Under the pieces are notes generated by a model. The model saw only the letters and a list, made by a program, of their open reading frames with translations, searched no databases and was not told the DNA's origin. From Notolepis coatsorum (Eukaryota > Chordata > Actinopteri > Aulopiformes > Paralepididae), in contig OZ020592.1 of the NCBI GenBank assembly GCA_963971535.1, positions 53,162,669 through 53,226,668 on the forward strand: a stretch of 64,000 nucleotides of DNA, written 5' to 3'. The translations under genes were made by a program, and so were the position numbers. Shown here one piece after another: positions 32,646 through 44,317 of this stretch. How positions within the stretch are numbered: position 1 is the stretch's first letter; every line of letters starts with the position of its first letter.

Positions 32646-33334
32646 CAGAGTGTTAAAGGCATGTTATAGTCACAGTAATGTTTCAACAGTGTAGCATTAA
32701 GCTAACAGCCGTCCGACTGACAAACTAACGTTTACTAGCCTAGTGAACACAACGAGCTAGCGCGGCAGCTAACAGCTGACTGGCTAACAACAGTAGGCCA
32801 CAACTAGCACGCCAGCTAAGCAGCTATCACCTGAACTGTACACAACGACATAACAAGCCACACTTCAGACAGGCCGCTGTCCAAGTCCCTCCCCATCCTA
32901 AGAGGGAAGAGAAAAATAAATGTCAAACACAGTTTTCAACTGTGATTTACCAGACATACAGCGGAGCCGGCACAAATTCCCATCCGGGCTGCAGCCGACT
33001 TGAGCATGGAACTCCCGATAATGAAGATCCTATGCCCACATTTCCTCATTAGGGTGTACTTCCACATTTATGTGAAAGATGGGGCCTGCACGGGACAGAG
33101 AAGCATCTGCTTGTCCAGAGAATCCTGGGTTCACCAGGTCCCGGTCGCGGCCCACTAGGTTGACCATCATGGGCGTCAGACCAAGATCCTCCGTCCGCCG
33201 CTTAAGAAGCCGAGCAGAGGACCCCAGTCCGGGGTCGGCGTTCGTAAAATTGTCAGCTAACCCCCATAGCATAAACAGACAACCAGTGCTCGCAAGCAAA
33301 ACAGTACTTACCCCACCCGGAAGCAACCGATTTC

Positions 33335-33484
33335 TCACAACAGCCGGTGCTTCCCACAGTCCAGCTGTATGACCGGAGGGCCAATACCCATCCAGCCGCA
33401 GCAAGGAGGACTGCAGTTGGGGAGTATGTCAGCGGCGCGAGCCCCTAATACGAAAAAGCTGGTGGAGGTCAGAATGATCATCAT
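33335..33484 (-). CDS. small signal-peptide-like ORF in composite element A
   Basis: 49 codons: MMIILTSTSFFVLGARAADI, then LPNCSPPCCGWMG, ending GKHRLL. The first ~17 residues look like a signal peptide with a possible cut after ARA. Four cysteines follow. Copy B carries the same ORF (53213-53362) with three replacement and one silent difference. A splice donor (GTAAGT here, GTGAGT in B) lies a few bases after the stop. No family recognised; it may be a first exon or a chance frame. Confidence 0.35.
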   Translation of the reverse strand: MMIILTSTSFFVLGARAADILPNCSPPCCGWMGIGPPVIQLDCGKHRLL

Positions 33485-33835
33485 CTTCCAGACACTCCAG
33501 TGACGAAGACAATATCGCAGTATTTTCTCGAAAATAGTGAGTGAGAAAATAAAGATATGATGTCAACGTATCTTCCCGTTCTTTTGTTTTCCAACTTTCT
33601 TCAACTAAACAACCTCGTCAAGTGTGGGTATCTACCGAGGCACTTCCTTGTGGTGAAAGTGAAGAAGGAGGCGAGTAGGTGACCACACACCTGCTTATGA
33701 AGGTAAGCGGATAGGGGTGTGGCCAGACAAATGTTGGTATGTAAAGGTACATTGTGGAATTTTTTATTCAGTGCACGTGCACGAAGTGAAGTCAGTGCAG
33801 ACTGACGCTGAGCGGAGGCCAGAATGAAATAGAAC

Positions 33836-34110
33836 TAACACACACAATACCTCACACACAAACACCCACTCTCACACATATAGACACACTCACATATTAA
33901 TAACTACACACACAATACCTCACAAACACACAAACACCCACTCTCACCCATATAGACACACTCAGATGGCTATTAGACAAATAACACCAGTAATTATGGC
34001 ACATCAGCTTCCCTTCATCAGAGCCAATGCAAATGAATTGAGCACACACACTAGTTTCATATGACACACTTATACACTCACACACACACACACACACACA
34101 GAAACCCAGA
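33836..34110. repeat. CA-rich simple repeat
   Basis: Two imperfect copies of an ACACACAATACCTCACA ... CACCCACTCTCAC unit and a pure (CA)n run at 34078-34101. Confidence 0.8.
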
Positions 34111-34538
34111 TAACCAGCTAGGGTGGGGCCCTGACTCACCCCTGATCACAAGACCATTGTTGTTAAAACCTGTTTATCACAGAAACCTTTGTAATACGTG
34201 TGATTTGGAGCAGCTCATTTTTGATGAGAATAGGGGTCAACAATTTAGATATAAGAACCCGGTTTGACCATTGCTAGGGACTCAGTCTGGAAGAGGCTGT
34301 GTCAAGGATGGACCTTTGCTGCAGTGCTGTGAAACCTGCTTTGCTTTGCCTGCTGAATAAAACAACTTCTATCAATTGAGCCATTGTCTCTGAAACCAAT
34401 CTCCAGTTGAATTCTTCCTTGGAAACCAGCGCTGCTCACAGAATATACTTCAAAGTAAAAACATATGACCCATGCTCCCACACAGTGGGCTGTCTAGTCC
34501 TCATCCATTATCATACAAAAACGCTATTCCATCAAAAA
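34111..34538. other. non-coding stretch
   Basis: Nothing recognised; ends at the 8-bp TSD of the next MITE. Confidence 0.5.
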
Positions 34539-34832
34539 TTGGGATGTCCGATATTATCGGCCTACCGATATTGGCATTAAAATGTGATATCGGAAATTAT
34601 CGGTATCGGTTTAAAAAAAAAGAAAAATATTAAAAAATGTTTTACATTTATTTAACCTTTAACCTCAGGCAAGCAAGTAAGAACAAATTCTGATTTTATT
34701 TATTGTCAAAAGTATGCATAATGTTGTTAACCCTGCATATATCGGTATCGGTTGATATCAGTATCGGAAATTAAGAGTTGGACAATATCGGTGTATCGGT
34801 ATTGGTAAAAAAGCCAATATCGAACATCCCTA
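34539..34832. mobile_element. hAT-type MITE with GATATCGG motifs, copy 1
   Basis: Ends TTGGGATGTCCGATAT and ATATCGAACATCCCTA; repeated ATATCGG/CCGATA motifs throughout. Near-perfect 8-bp TSD (ATCAAAAA / ATCAAAAC). Other copies: 47348-47622 and 47743-48867. Confidence 0.85.
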
Positions 34833-35107
34833 ATCAAAACCCATAGACATGCTTATAATCACTCAAACATTGCTCTTAGTTCTGATGTCAAACCTAGCAA
34901 TGAAGAAATCGTTCTTTATTCAGAAATAATACAAATCATTCTCTGAGGATGTGTTGATATCATAGAGAGTAAAAGTAATACATTACCCCAAGATAGAAGT
35001 ACAGTAAGTGTTGATGAATTGAAGAAGAGGATGCAAAATTCCTTAGGCGTGTGATTTTATTAACCAAAAAAGGAAACACAAGGAAAAATCCTATTCTAAC
35101 AAAAGTT
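34833..35107. other. non-coding stretch
   Basis: AT-rich; nothing recognised. Confidence 0.5.
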
Positions 35108-35800
35108 TCAAGTTCAAGTTTTGTTTTATTTGTCACATATAAAGTGCATGTACATTACAGTGAAATGCTTGATTCTGTATGAGCCCGCTGAGAATGTGCT
35201 TCATACAGTAAAAAGAATAAAGTTCATCCGCTATACAAAATATATAATTTACAAACTAAAGTACAAAATGCAAACAATGAGGTACAAAAATGTCAATGTT
35301 TTTTTTAAATGCAAAGATTAGGTATGGATGTAGTCCAAATATTTTCTAATAAATAGATCAAATATGGTGTCGTTAAAAGTGTCTAAAGTGAATGTTGAGG
35401 GTGAGTGTTTGTTTAAAGTGAGTGTGTGCATGTGGATGTCTGTGCAATGAATGTAGATGGATGGGTTAGTGTTACATTGAGTATCCTGATGGTCTGAGGA
35501 TAGAAGCTCCTTTTGAGTCTCTCTGTACTGGCCATGAGACTCCAGTAGTGCTTGCCTGACCCCAGCAGTGCAAAGAGGCAGTTGTTTGGGTGACTATTCT
35601 CTTAGACATGGCCCTGCAACGCCTGGTGTAAATGTCCTGGAGAGTGGGAAGCCCATCTCCATTGTGCATTCGGCTGATCGAGCCACTCTCTGCAGTCTGC
35701 TGCGGTCTTATGCGGTGCTATTTCCAAACCAGGAGGTGATGTTACCAGTCAGGATGCTCTCTATTATGCATGAGTAGAAGTTCTTTAAGATCTTCTGACT
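35108..35800 (-). mobile_element. Rex1-like LINE, 3' fragment with end of RT ORF
   Basis: Minus-strand frames give GDGLPTLQDIYTRRCRAMSK and ASILRPSGYSM-type pieces, matching the C-terminal part of the ORF at 49988-51364, followed by the 3' UTR seen also at 17140-17335. Frames are broken; an old copy. Confidence 0.75.
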
Positions 35801-35972
35801 CACTCAAAACTCCATTTAACCATCAATCTTGTGGTCCTGGACCTGTGTAGGATTAACAGGAAACAAGTAAATCAAGGTCTCCCCAAATAGAAAAAGAAGA
35901 AGAAGAATACCCTTACTATCCCTTCTTCAACTTTATTTCACTTCTGTCCAACTAGGTCACTACATGTGCATG

Positions 35973-37787
35973 TGTAGCAGGGTGGATTATCCCTGCTTCG
36001 TGGGAACGGTTGCTGGCAGTCAGGAGGTAGCTGGACACAGTAGAACTCTGTCTGACTGCACCCTCGTCTTTGGGCCTGGGGCGTCGACTGGAGGCTGGTA
36101 GTGTGAGTGGATGGGGCCCGGGATTTACCAACCTGGTCTGGTACTCTGGTCTTCCTTCCCTGCCGCAGGGCGGTCAGCAGTACTCCCCAACACGCTCCCA
36201 CTCCTCCCAGTTGCTCCTTAGACCCTCCCACACCTCGTGACTGAATTGTAATCAAATACTCTGAGTTCCCCCCGCAAGCAGTACCCTCCCTCAATGACCC
36301 TAGAAACCTTACAATGAAAAGGGGAGAGTTGGGTAGGAAGAGGTTAATCATATATACGTTACCCACACCAAAAGAGTTAATGCTGGGCACAGGAATGGAC
36401 ACGCACACAGAACCCCATTCAAGTCTTTATGTTAATTATACTGTCAGTTACAATTATTTAATAGGAGTGGACTACTGGACTGAAGTCCTACTATAGCTCC
36501 GGTGTGTAACTCAATACCTCATAAACACGTATATTATGCACCCACCTCTAGGTTAATATCAGGGATAATATACTTCACTGTGTTTGACTCATCACCCACG
36601 TCTGGATCTGCACCCTGTATAATACCTCAACAGGCTTTGATTATACGGCCAGAATAATACCTCCAAAGGCTTTAATTATAATGCACCCGGTCTGTAACTT
36701 CCCCACAGGGAAGGGTTAATGGAATGGGAAAATATTAATAAACACACATGTTATCACGCTCAAAGAAAAGGAAATAAAACAAAAGTGTGGACCCACAATT
36801 ACCCAAAACAAAAGCCCTATGCTAATGCCGGCATGTAATGTTTGGGGTCTGTAGTTAGCAACGTTAACTTCGCCCGCAGGCCGCACCACACTGTGTAACG
36901 TGCAATAGATCCTGGGCACCGAAGCCCTAATGTTACTCTACCAAAATGGCGGCCGCGCCGCTCCACCACCGTCCAGGTGGCAAGATGGCGTTGAACGCTC
37001 TCGTCGCAGGTGCTAGCAGGCGGAGCTGGGCAGAGAGGCAGTGCTGGCTGAGCTTGTGCTGGGCGATGACGACCTCTGCTGGTGGGAAATAACTCCCGTG
37101 TCCTGCAGGCAGCCCGGAGCAGGTCTGCTGTAGAACGCCGGTGCAGACAGCTGTTGACGCCCGGGCAGACTGCTTGTAGATCCACGCCCGTATCTGGCTC
37201 GCACACTATACCGGCACAGTAACTGCTATAACCCGACTACTGTGAACTCAGATCGATTATTAGCCGCACGCTACCTATACCGCTCACTGTAACTATTATA
37301 ACCCGATTGTTAGTGCCTGGCTCTGCACTAATTGTTCACACACTATCGCTGGTACTGCTAGGATATCGTGTCCACTAGCAAGTACCTCCTATCACCCGTG
37401 GCTATCTCACAGGGCTCTCCAGCTTCACTTCTTCAACGGGGCTATTCCAAAGCACGTGGCCAGGCGTGAACAGTCGTGGCTGCGACTGTTCACGGCCAAG
37501 TCCAAAGCCGAAGAGAACGTCTCTCTCCTTCCGCTGCCATATATCTCCTTCCATCTCCCTCCGACACTCTCTGCCTGCTACTGCCCCCTGCTGGTCCCGC
37601 CTGCCAGTCCCAAGGGAAAAGCATTGTAGAATATGATCCATATTCCATTGCTCTTCGGAAGGGGACGCTTGTGTCATTGTTCGTGTGAATATCAATGAAA
37701 CTAGTTAGAATGTCTTTGTGTACAAAAGGGATATAAAACACCAGTCAGCAGTTCTGAATAATATACCATATTTTCCAGACTGCTACA
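35973..37787. mobile_element. candidate solo LTR (TGTAGCAG ... CTGCTACA)
   Basis: A 1815-bp block starting TGTAGCAGGGTGG and ending CCAGACTGCTACA, with CATG on both sides (35969-35972, 37788-37791) as a possible 4-bp TSD. No coding sequence. It could instead be a DNA element, since its ends extend as inverted repeats (CATGTGTAGCA / TGCTACACATG). Confidence 0.4.
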
Positions 37788-37801
37788 CATGTATAGGTCT
37801 T

Positions 37802-38013
37802 TTCTTTTTTAAGTTATGTTTTTGGTCGATTTTTTTTATTTGTTTGTTCTACCGACTACCGGGCAGTCCAGTAGAGAGAGAGAGAGAGAGAGGAAGAACG
37901 GGAGACAGAGCGGGGGGAAGACATTCGGCAAAGGACGGCGGGTCCGGGAATCGAACCTGGGTTGGCCGCTTCGCGACGCAGCACGTTACATGGGTCGCCA
38001 CTTGGGTGCCCTG
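37802..38013 (-). mobile_element. tRNA-derived SINE with 14-bp TSD
   Basis: Flanked by CATGTATAGGTCTT at 37788-37801 and 38014-38027. On the minus strand the head reads GGGCACCCAAGTGGCGACCC and has the B-box GGTTCGATTCC; the tail is A-rich (T-rich at 37802-37850 on +). It landed right at the edge of the 35973-37787 block, and the TSD starts with that block's CATG flank. Confidence 0.85.
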
Positions 38014-38039
38014 CATGTATAGGTCTTAACTGATATCTT

Positions 38040-38200
38040 CAACCTGTCACTAGCCCATGCAGTTGTCCCAGCGTGCTTCAAAACCACCTCCATTGTGCCA
38101 GTGCTCCTCCTGCAGCAAGCAGATCATTATGAAGTGCTTCGAGAAACTGGTCCTGGCTCACCTCAAATCTTCACCAATATAACCCAGTAGGTTAGAGAAT
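38040..38200 (+). mobile_element. Rex1-like LINE fragment, RT N-terminal part
   Basis: VVPACFKTTSIVPV and [15 protein letters not shown] match the RT start of the LINE at 49988-51364 ([18 protein letters not shown]). It probably belongs with 39060-39430, with the L2 piece between them. Confidence 0.65.
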
Positions 38201-38204
38201 AATT

Positions 38205-39059
38205 TACATTTACATTTAGTCATTTAGCTGACTATTTTGTCCAAAGCGACTTACAAGTTCGGTACGACAAGTCAGCAGGAAGGGTACAACTCTTACAGCT
38301 GAGAAACAGTGCTGAAACTTGGGTGCTGTGTTGAGTGCATAGTAGTAAAGACATATTAGTATAGTAGGAAGAGTGCATGATAGTATTAAACAGTAAGAAG
38401 GTTCATGTTTTTTTTGTTATTGTTTTTTCATTTCAGATATTGATTTTTAGTCGACGGCGAAAGATTGGTCGGGTTTCGGCTGTCCTAACTGTGGTGAGAA
38501 GTTCGTTCCACCATTGTGGAGCGAGGACCGAGAATAGGCAGCTTCTCTTTGATGACCCTCCCGGAGCTCGGATAGGAGTGGGTCTGAGGCGGCCAGAGGA
38601 TATAGAGCGGAGGGGTCTTAAGGGTGTGTAGTTAGAGACCATTGACCGGAGGTAGGCGGGAGCCGTTCCTTTCGCTGCGTGATATGCCAGGTTGAGGACC
38701 TTGAAGCGGATTAGTGCAGCAATGGGGAGCCAGTGCAGGTCCCTAAGAAGTTGGGTAACATGGGCTGACTTTGGTAGGTTGGAGATCAGACGGGCGGCTG
38801 CATTCTGGATGAGTTGAAGAGGCTTGGTGGCGGTGGTCGGTAGACCAGCAAGCAGTGCATTGCAGTAGTCGAGGCGAGACATGACTGTTGATTGGACAAG
38901 GAGTTGAGTGGTTTCTTTTGTCAGGAAGGAGCGGATCCTTCTGACATTGCTCAGGAAAAATCTGCAGGTTCTGGCCGTTGCGATGTGAGCGGAGAAGTTC
39001 AGCCGATCGTCAAGGACTACACCAAGGTTCTTGGCAGTCAGGGACACGGCCACGGACAC
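38205..39059 (-). mobile_element. L2-type LINE 3' end (C-terminal RT region and tail)
   Basis: The open minus-strand frame 39059-38433 encodes LGVVLDDRLNFSAHI, SRLDYCNALLAGLP, LQLIQNAAARLI, LHWLPIAALIRFKVL and APQWWNELL, typical of the region after RT in fish L2 elements. The 3' UTR runs to 38205 and ends like 13905-14092. About 208 codons are intact. Confidence 0.85.
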
Positions 39060-39430
39060 AATCTCACCTTCTCCACCCTCACCCTAAACACTGGTGTCCC
39101 ACAGGGCTGTGTGTTGAGCCCCCTCCTCTACTCCCTCTACTCCCACAACTGCACTCCTGTACATGGCACCAACACCATTATCAAGTTTGGTGGTGGGCCT
39201 CGTCAAAAACAACAATGAGTTGGCCTACAGGGAGGAGGTCTAGCACCTGGCAGCATCATGCGCCAACAACAACGTGGCCCTCAACACCAAGAAAACCAAG
39301 GAGCTCATCGTGGACTTCAGGAAGACCAGAGCTGGCGCGCATGCCCCATCAACATCAACAGGACGGAGGTCGAGTGTGTCTCCAGTTTCACATTTCTGGG
39401 TGTCCACATCCCAGAGGATCTCTCTTAATA
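39060..39430 (+). mobile_element. Rex1-like LINE fragment, RT motif B and after
   Basis: [20 protein letters not shown], then TNTIIKFGGG where FADD would be expected, and NVALNTKKTKELIVDFRKTR. The metal-binding Asp pair has been lost, so it is a dead copy. Confidence 0.75.
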
Positions 39431-39435
39431 ATAAT

Positions 39436-39850
39436 GACGGCACGGCACGGTGGTGTAGTGGTTAACACTGTCACCTCACAGCTAGAAGGTCCAGGGTTCG
39501 ATTCCCGCTTGGGGACCAGGTTTCCGCGTTGCCAGGTATCCAGGTGGGGTATCTCCCAGGCCTTTCTGTGTGGAGTTTATCTCCCGATAAGATAAACCCA
39601 ATGGAAAAACATGCACAACTGCTGATTCCCTGACGAAGACGGACAGAAGCACTTGGATTGGTCCCCGGGGTGCAGCCCCACGTTGCAGACCCTTTCTGCT
39701 CCCAGCTGCCCTTGGGGGTTAGGACGACGGGATGGGTCAAGCGCAGAGACTCAATTTCATCGGCAACCCAAAAAATATTTGTGTTCCTGTGTGTGCCGCC
39801 CATCGCATGTGTGTGTCACTGCATGATGAATAAAGACTTCTTCAAAAGTC
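39436..39850 (+). mobile_element. V-SINE/DANA-like SINE
   Basis: The head CACGGTGGTGTAGTGGTTAA ... GTCCAGGGTTCGATTCCCG is tRNA-like with A and B boxes. TTTCTGTGTGGAGTTT follows, a core seen in zebrafish DANA/HE1-type V-SINEs. Confidence 0.7.
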
Positions 39851-39877
39851 CAGTTTATTTTTATTATTATATTATAA

Positions 39878-40620
39878 TAATAACTTGTTTCATATAGCGC
39901 CTTTCATGAAACCCAAGGTCACTTTACATAGGGCAATAACAGACAAGAGACAAACATGGTAGACAGACATTAAGTATGGGAAGCTAAAGGTCAAAGGCCA
40001 TGTTAAAGAGGTGAGTTTTTAGGAGTTTCTTGAAGCAGCCCAGGGCATTGCAGAGTTCTGCAGGGAGGGAGTTCCAGAGGGTGGGAGCTGCCACGCTGAA
40101 AGCTCTGTTACCAAAGGTCCGCAGTCTGGATCGGGGAATGGAGAGCTGACCGGTGTCTGAGGATCGCAGGGACCGGGACTGAGTGTAGGGGTGGAGGAGG
40201 TCAGTGAGGTACTGAGGTGCCAGAGCATGGAGGGACTTGTAAGTGATGAGGATGGTTTTGTAGGTGACTCAGGATTTTATGGGGAGCCAGTGAAGGTGGA
40301 TAAGGGTGGGGGTGATGTGCTGCCAGGGTTTGCTGTGCAGGTGAGAACCCTGGCAGCTGAGTTTTGAACGTACTGGAGGGTTTTGCTTGAAACCCCGGAC
40401 AGGACCCCATTACAATAGTCTAGGCGGGAGGTGACAAAGGCATGGCTGAGGGTCTCTGCTGTGGAGTCGAAGAGTGATGGTCGGAGTCTGGAGATGTTTC
40501 TGAGGTGATAGAAGGCTGATTTGGTGACGGAACTGACTTGGGCTTGGTAGGAAAGGGTGGAATCCAGGATGACGCCCTGGTTGCGGACCTTTGGGGAAGG
40601 GCAGATGGTGCAGCCAACTA
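39878..40620 (-). mobile_element. L2-type LINE 3' fragment, decayed
   Basis: The + strand start ATAGCGCCTTTCATGAAACC is the inverse of an L2 3' end. On the minus strand, pieces such as LLHPYTQSRSLRSSD, RAFSVAAPTLWNSLP and GCFKKLLKTHLF read in shifting frames. Old and frameshifted. Confidence 0.8.
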
Positions 40621-40940
40621 TGAACTCTGTTGCCTATACTAAATCTATACCTATCTACTGCCCTCACTGTCTACAACTGCCTACACTAATCATAACTACC
40701 TACCTCAAACTATAGTCTACCCATATAACTCTGTATGATAGCCTTGCACAATAATACTGTATATATATTCATATTTACTTATCCACACCTGTCTGAATAT
40801 ACCTGCATATATTCCTGTTTACATACCTGTATATATACTATATCTATATCTGTATATATCCCTACCTACTCTTACTAGTTATACTGGCCAGTATGGCTTA
40901 CTACCATAGTGTATCTATACCTATATCACAGTACATTTAA
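40621..40940. other. AT-rich non-coding stretch
   Basis: CTATAC/TATATC-rich low-complexity sequence; no gene seen. Confidence 0.5.
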
Positions 40941-41085
40941 GCAATAATACACAAGAAGCCGTGGTATGTCATGAATATTGCCACGGCTGTGATGCGCCCG
41001 CAGGCACGAGAGCGAAGCTCTAGGGCCATAGGCATCACAGCCATGGCAATATTCATGACATACCACAGGTTTCGAGTGTATTATT
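40941..41085. repeat. short foldback (hairpin) element
   Basis: The left half CAATAATACAC ... GTGGTATGTCATGAATATTG is the near-perfect inverse of the right half, which ends GTGTATTATTG. The loop is near 41010 (GCGAAGCTCTAGGGC). Probably a small MITE; its TSD is unclear. Confidence 0.7.
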
Positions 41086-41985
41086 GCGTTTATACAGCAG
41101 GTTGCACCACCAGGAAAAATATAGGATGAATACAGACAATTCTAGGGTCTTTTATATCGATTTCAGTGAACTTGGCGTAGAAAAATAGTTCCTAAAGATG
41201 TCTTGTTGCTATGGAATTTCAAATGGAGTAGGCTATCAACAAGCTTGGCAACACAAACTAATTAAGCAAAAGTCGGAGAAAGTCATCAGCACCTTGGGGG
41301 ATCAGCACCTTGGACAGTTCCGGGAGTTGGGCCACTCGTTTATGGTTAACGGGTACGTTAAATCAAAGGTAACGTTGTCCGTGGAGTAGGTCATGTTGAC
41401 ACAGTTTCTGTTTGATGAATGGCAGTTGAAACTGTCTACAACATTCTAAAGCCAGTGCAGTGGTATATTCACGGTACATCAGATTAGCATTATCACTCTA
41501 AATGACCATCTTTAGACAATAAAGTGTGAAAATAATGGGCCTCATGCAAGAACCATGCATATGCAGATCTAATCTTAAAGGGGACCTATTGTGAAAATGG
41601 CCTTTTTCTGTGTTTGGCATTGTTTTTACAGAATGACGGGTTGTCCCAACACTGAGAACATTTTAAATATATGCATTGTGCCTTTTCTGCAATTCAGCTG
41701 AGACAAGAACCCTCCCCCTTTAAGGAGCCGTTCAGAATTCTTACCATCTTTAGATAATACAGTTTGAAAACATTGTTCCTCTGAAAACGTCAAACTTACT
41801 GTATACTTACTGTAAATGGTTCTTCGCCTGAGGTACTCGATTCATGACATAACACATGGTGCAATAAGTCCTCATATTACATACATGTATCTAATTCTAA
41901 CGGTTCCATTATGAACGTGTCCAAGGAGTTTTCCACTCTACTGATAACACAGGACACGGCTGAGGCACCTGGAGAGAACACAGGA
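41086..41985. other. non-coding stretch with partial MITE
   Basis: At 41574 TTAAAGGGGACCTATTGTG resembles the left end of a common TTAA MITE without a clear right end. The open frame at 41198-41389 matches nothing I recognise. Confidence 0.45.
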
Positions 41986-42054
<69 letters not shown>

Positions 42055-42298
42055 TGTGTGTGTGGTGTGTGTGTGTGTGTGTGTGTGTGCACCCATAATG
42101 AGTGTGCACACGACTGCAGCTGCAGTCATTATGTTTCTTTCAGCCCTGATACCTCTCTTCCCAAGGGAGAGGGAGGGGGTCTGCATGTGTAATGTGTGGC
42201 AGACAGAGAGAGAGAGAGAGCATGTGTGTGTGTGGCAGACAGAGAAAGAGAGAGAGAGCATGTGTGTGTGTGGGTGGCAGACAGAGAAAGAGAGAGAG

Positions 42299-42353
<55 letters not shown>

Positions 42354-42375
42354 CAGACAGAGAGAGAAAGCATGT
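41986..42375. repeat. compound (GT)n/(GA)n microsatellite
   Basis: Two long GT runs (41986-42088 and 42302-42350) enclose three GTGTGTGTGGCAGACAGAGA units. Long Cys/Val and His/Thr shadow frames arise here. Confidence 0.95.
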
Positions 42376-43425
42376 GTCTGATGAAAAGAGAGGGTCTTTG
42401 GGGAGCGAATTGAAGGCACTCTTTGAAGCATTGTTATAACTTGATCTAAAGTACATGGAGCAGAGTGTAAACCATTAAGTCATCGTATTAGTATGACATG
42501 TCACATGACCAATATAGTATGGTAGTATTAAAGGGTAGTTTTGAATTTAATATAATAAAAAACACAGGATATGATTATAAGAAGGTCATGTTTAGTCAAC
42601 ATGTTACCTATAACAAAAATTAATAGTAATTCATAAAAAGAGTCAGATCTTCTAAGTCGTCTCCTAGTCATCCCAGGCATGAGTGGTAATGGTCCCATAA
42701 CTGGGCCCTATGTATCTGCTGACTCCATGTCCACCTCGTAGGCCACCAGCGACGATAATCCATTATTTTGGTTGGTACCTTCACAACACATTTCAAACCA
42801 AATGCACAACACCAGGTATGTTTAAACAATGCAATGTAAATGATCATATTATCTATCGTTGTACTATTCTCCTGAAAACCCTCTCCTCCGTGATATCTAG
42901 TCAGATATCATGTGACCCAGCGGATCGCGTCCTACACCGTAAATTCTGCAGTGTTAAATCAACACTTAAGAGTTATTTTTAACACTGGCTCAGATAACAT
43001 ATGGTCCCACTCCACAGGGTGTTAAAGTTACTCTTCACATAGTGTTAACAGGTATCAAACCCACAACGTTCTGCAGCAGCCCCTGACAGGGCAGCAAAAA
43101 CCGTGAATGAAATCTACTGTTACATTTTTATAATGTAAATTACTCCGACATTTCTCATCAGATTGCAATGCGTTTCTTTGCTAGACGTTCACAGAAAGGT
43201 AGAGAAAGAGAAAATAACTGGGTTCTATTTAATGGCAATAACGTTCAGGTTTGTTCCACCCGTGAAATATGATCCCGAAAATAAAGAGGGAAAAAAAACG
43301 TCACACTAGAAGTCAGATGATTGACAGGGGCTGGCGTGAGCTGGGAAGTGTAGTTTTATGAAATTCGAAAGCCCATCGAAAGCCCTGGGTCTCTTCTCTC
43401 AAAAGACTACACTCAAGTTAGGTGA
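42376..43425. other. non-coding stretch with short dispersed repeats
   Basis: At 42940-43050 a piece with GCAGTGTTAAATCAACACTT and AGTGTTAAC motifs resembles a common fish MITE end. No gene was recognised. Confidence 0.45.
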
Positions 43426-43625
43426 TTGATTGATTGATTGAAAACTTTATTAACAGATTGCAGAATGGGTACAATACAGTACAGCTCAATACACACAATT
43501 GTTAAGGGGATGCAGACCAGAGAAAGACTTTCGTCTTGTTTACATCAGGGTCCCCCATTTTCAATTCATCAGGACATATATGACATACATGACATACAGA
43601 TAGACAGTACTGCTACATCTATACA
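43426..43625 (-). mobile_element. 3' end fragment of the LINE found at 45553-47071
   Basis: Starts with (GATT)n, the inverse of that LINE's (ATCA)n tail, then TTAACAGATTGCAGAATGGG and CACAATTGTTAAGGGGATGC. A 5'-truncated copy in opposite orientation just upstream of the L2 that holds the longer copy. Confidence 0.85.
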
Positions 43626-43777
43626 TTTGTCCTCATACATCGTGTCCTCACGTCAATACTGTTTGTGCCTTTTTCTGACTCGATGCGCTGAGATTTCTAT
43701 AAACTCATATTTCAATCTGGTTTTCGATCTCTCCATAGCACTGAAACAGCCAGGTTAAAATCACAAACAACTTACTA

Positions 43778-44317
43778 GTGGCTGCCGATTCTGCTCTCCT
43801 CACTATACTTCTGGATCTCTCTGCAGCATTTGACACCATTTCACATTCCATTCTTCTAGACAGACTAACCTCCATTGGCATCACTGGCACCCCTCTTCAC
43901 TGGTTCAACTCATACCTCACAGGCCGCACTCAATATGTACAACTGAAAGATGTCAAATCACACTCCACTCCAGTTACCACCGGTGTCCCCCAGGGCTGTG
44001 TTCTGGGCCCTATCCTTTTCCTAATCTATCTCCTACCCCTTAGCAACATCTTCAGGAAATATGGTCTGCAGTTTCACTGCTACGCGGATGACAGCCAGCT
44101 CTATTTTTCCACTAAACCTGACTCTGCCCTTCCCGCGACTTCCCTTGCTGAATGTTTACATGAAATAAATGTATGGTTCACAGTCAACTACCTAAAACTA
44201 AACAGTAATAAAACCGAGGTACTCCTCATTGGTTCCAAATCTACCATAGCCAAATCCAACCGTTTTCCCCTCACCATTGACAACTCTACAGTCTTCCCTT
44301 CCCCTCAGGTTAATTAA
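43778..44317 (+). pseudogene. L2 reverse transcriptase fragment
   Basis: 179 open codons spanning RT motifs A to E: the motif A aspartate in LLDLSAAFDT, motif B GVPQGCVLGP, motif C YADD. This polymerase copies LINE RNA into DNA at the nicked target. The frame ends artificially where a MITE interrupts it; upstream it is frameshifted and truncated, so the copy is inactive. Confidence 0.88.

Larger units (their letters stand above)
23018..33835 (-). mobile_element. Unclassified composite element, copy A (split by a BEL/Pao element)
   Basis: About 4.6 kb without the BEL insertion. The left end is AACGTAAGGTTATGTATATA, the right end ATGAAATAGAAC. Both ends carry ~200-bp inverted arms (23042-23235 and about 33640-33835) that include the near-palindrome GACGCTCAGCGTC and AGGTGTGTGGTCACCTACTC. 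A second inverted pair (CTTGGTTATATACATAACC, GACGCTGAGCGTC) sits at about 23262-23312. AAC is found at both outer ends. The same structure is repeated in reverse at 52869-57615. No transposase, reverse transcriptase or integrase was recognised. Strand is assigned from ORFs with splice donors shared by both copies. Confidence 0.75.

Noticed and set aside
39443-39520. tRNA gene (GGTGGTGTAGTGGTTAACAC ... GGTTCGATTCCC)
   Set aside because: It has A and B boxes, but the acceptor stem does not pair and it leads directly into a V-SINE-type body; it is the head of a SINE. The same applies to the heads at 7705, 16965, 37802-38013, 59223 and 61255.
41198-41389. 63-codon ORF (MSCCYGISNGVGYQQAWQHK ...) as a gene
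   Set aside because: No recognisable motif, splice context or neighbour; length is within chance expectation.
42129-42456. ORFs rich in His-Thr, Ser-Leu or Cys-Val across 41938-42456
   Set aside because: Translation of (GT)n/(GA)n microsatellites.
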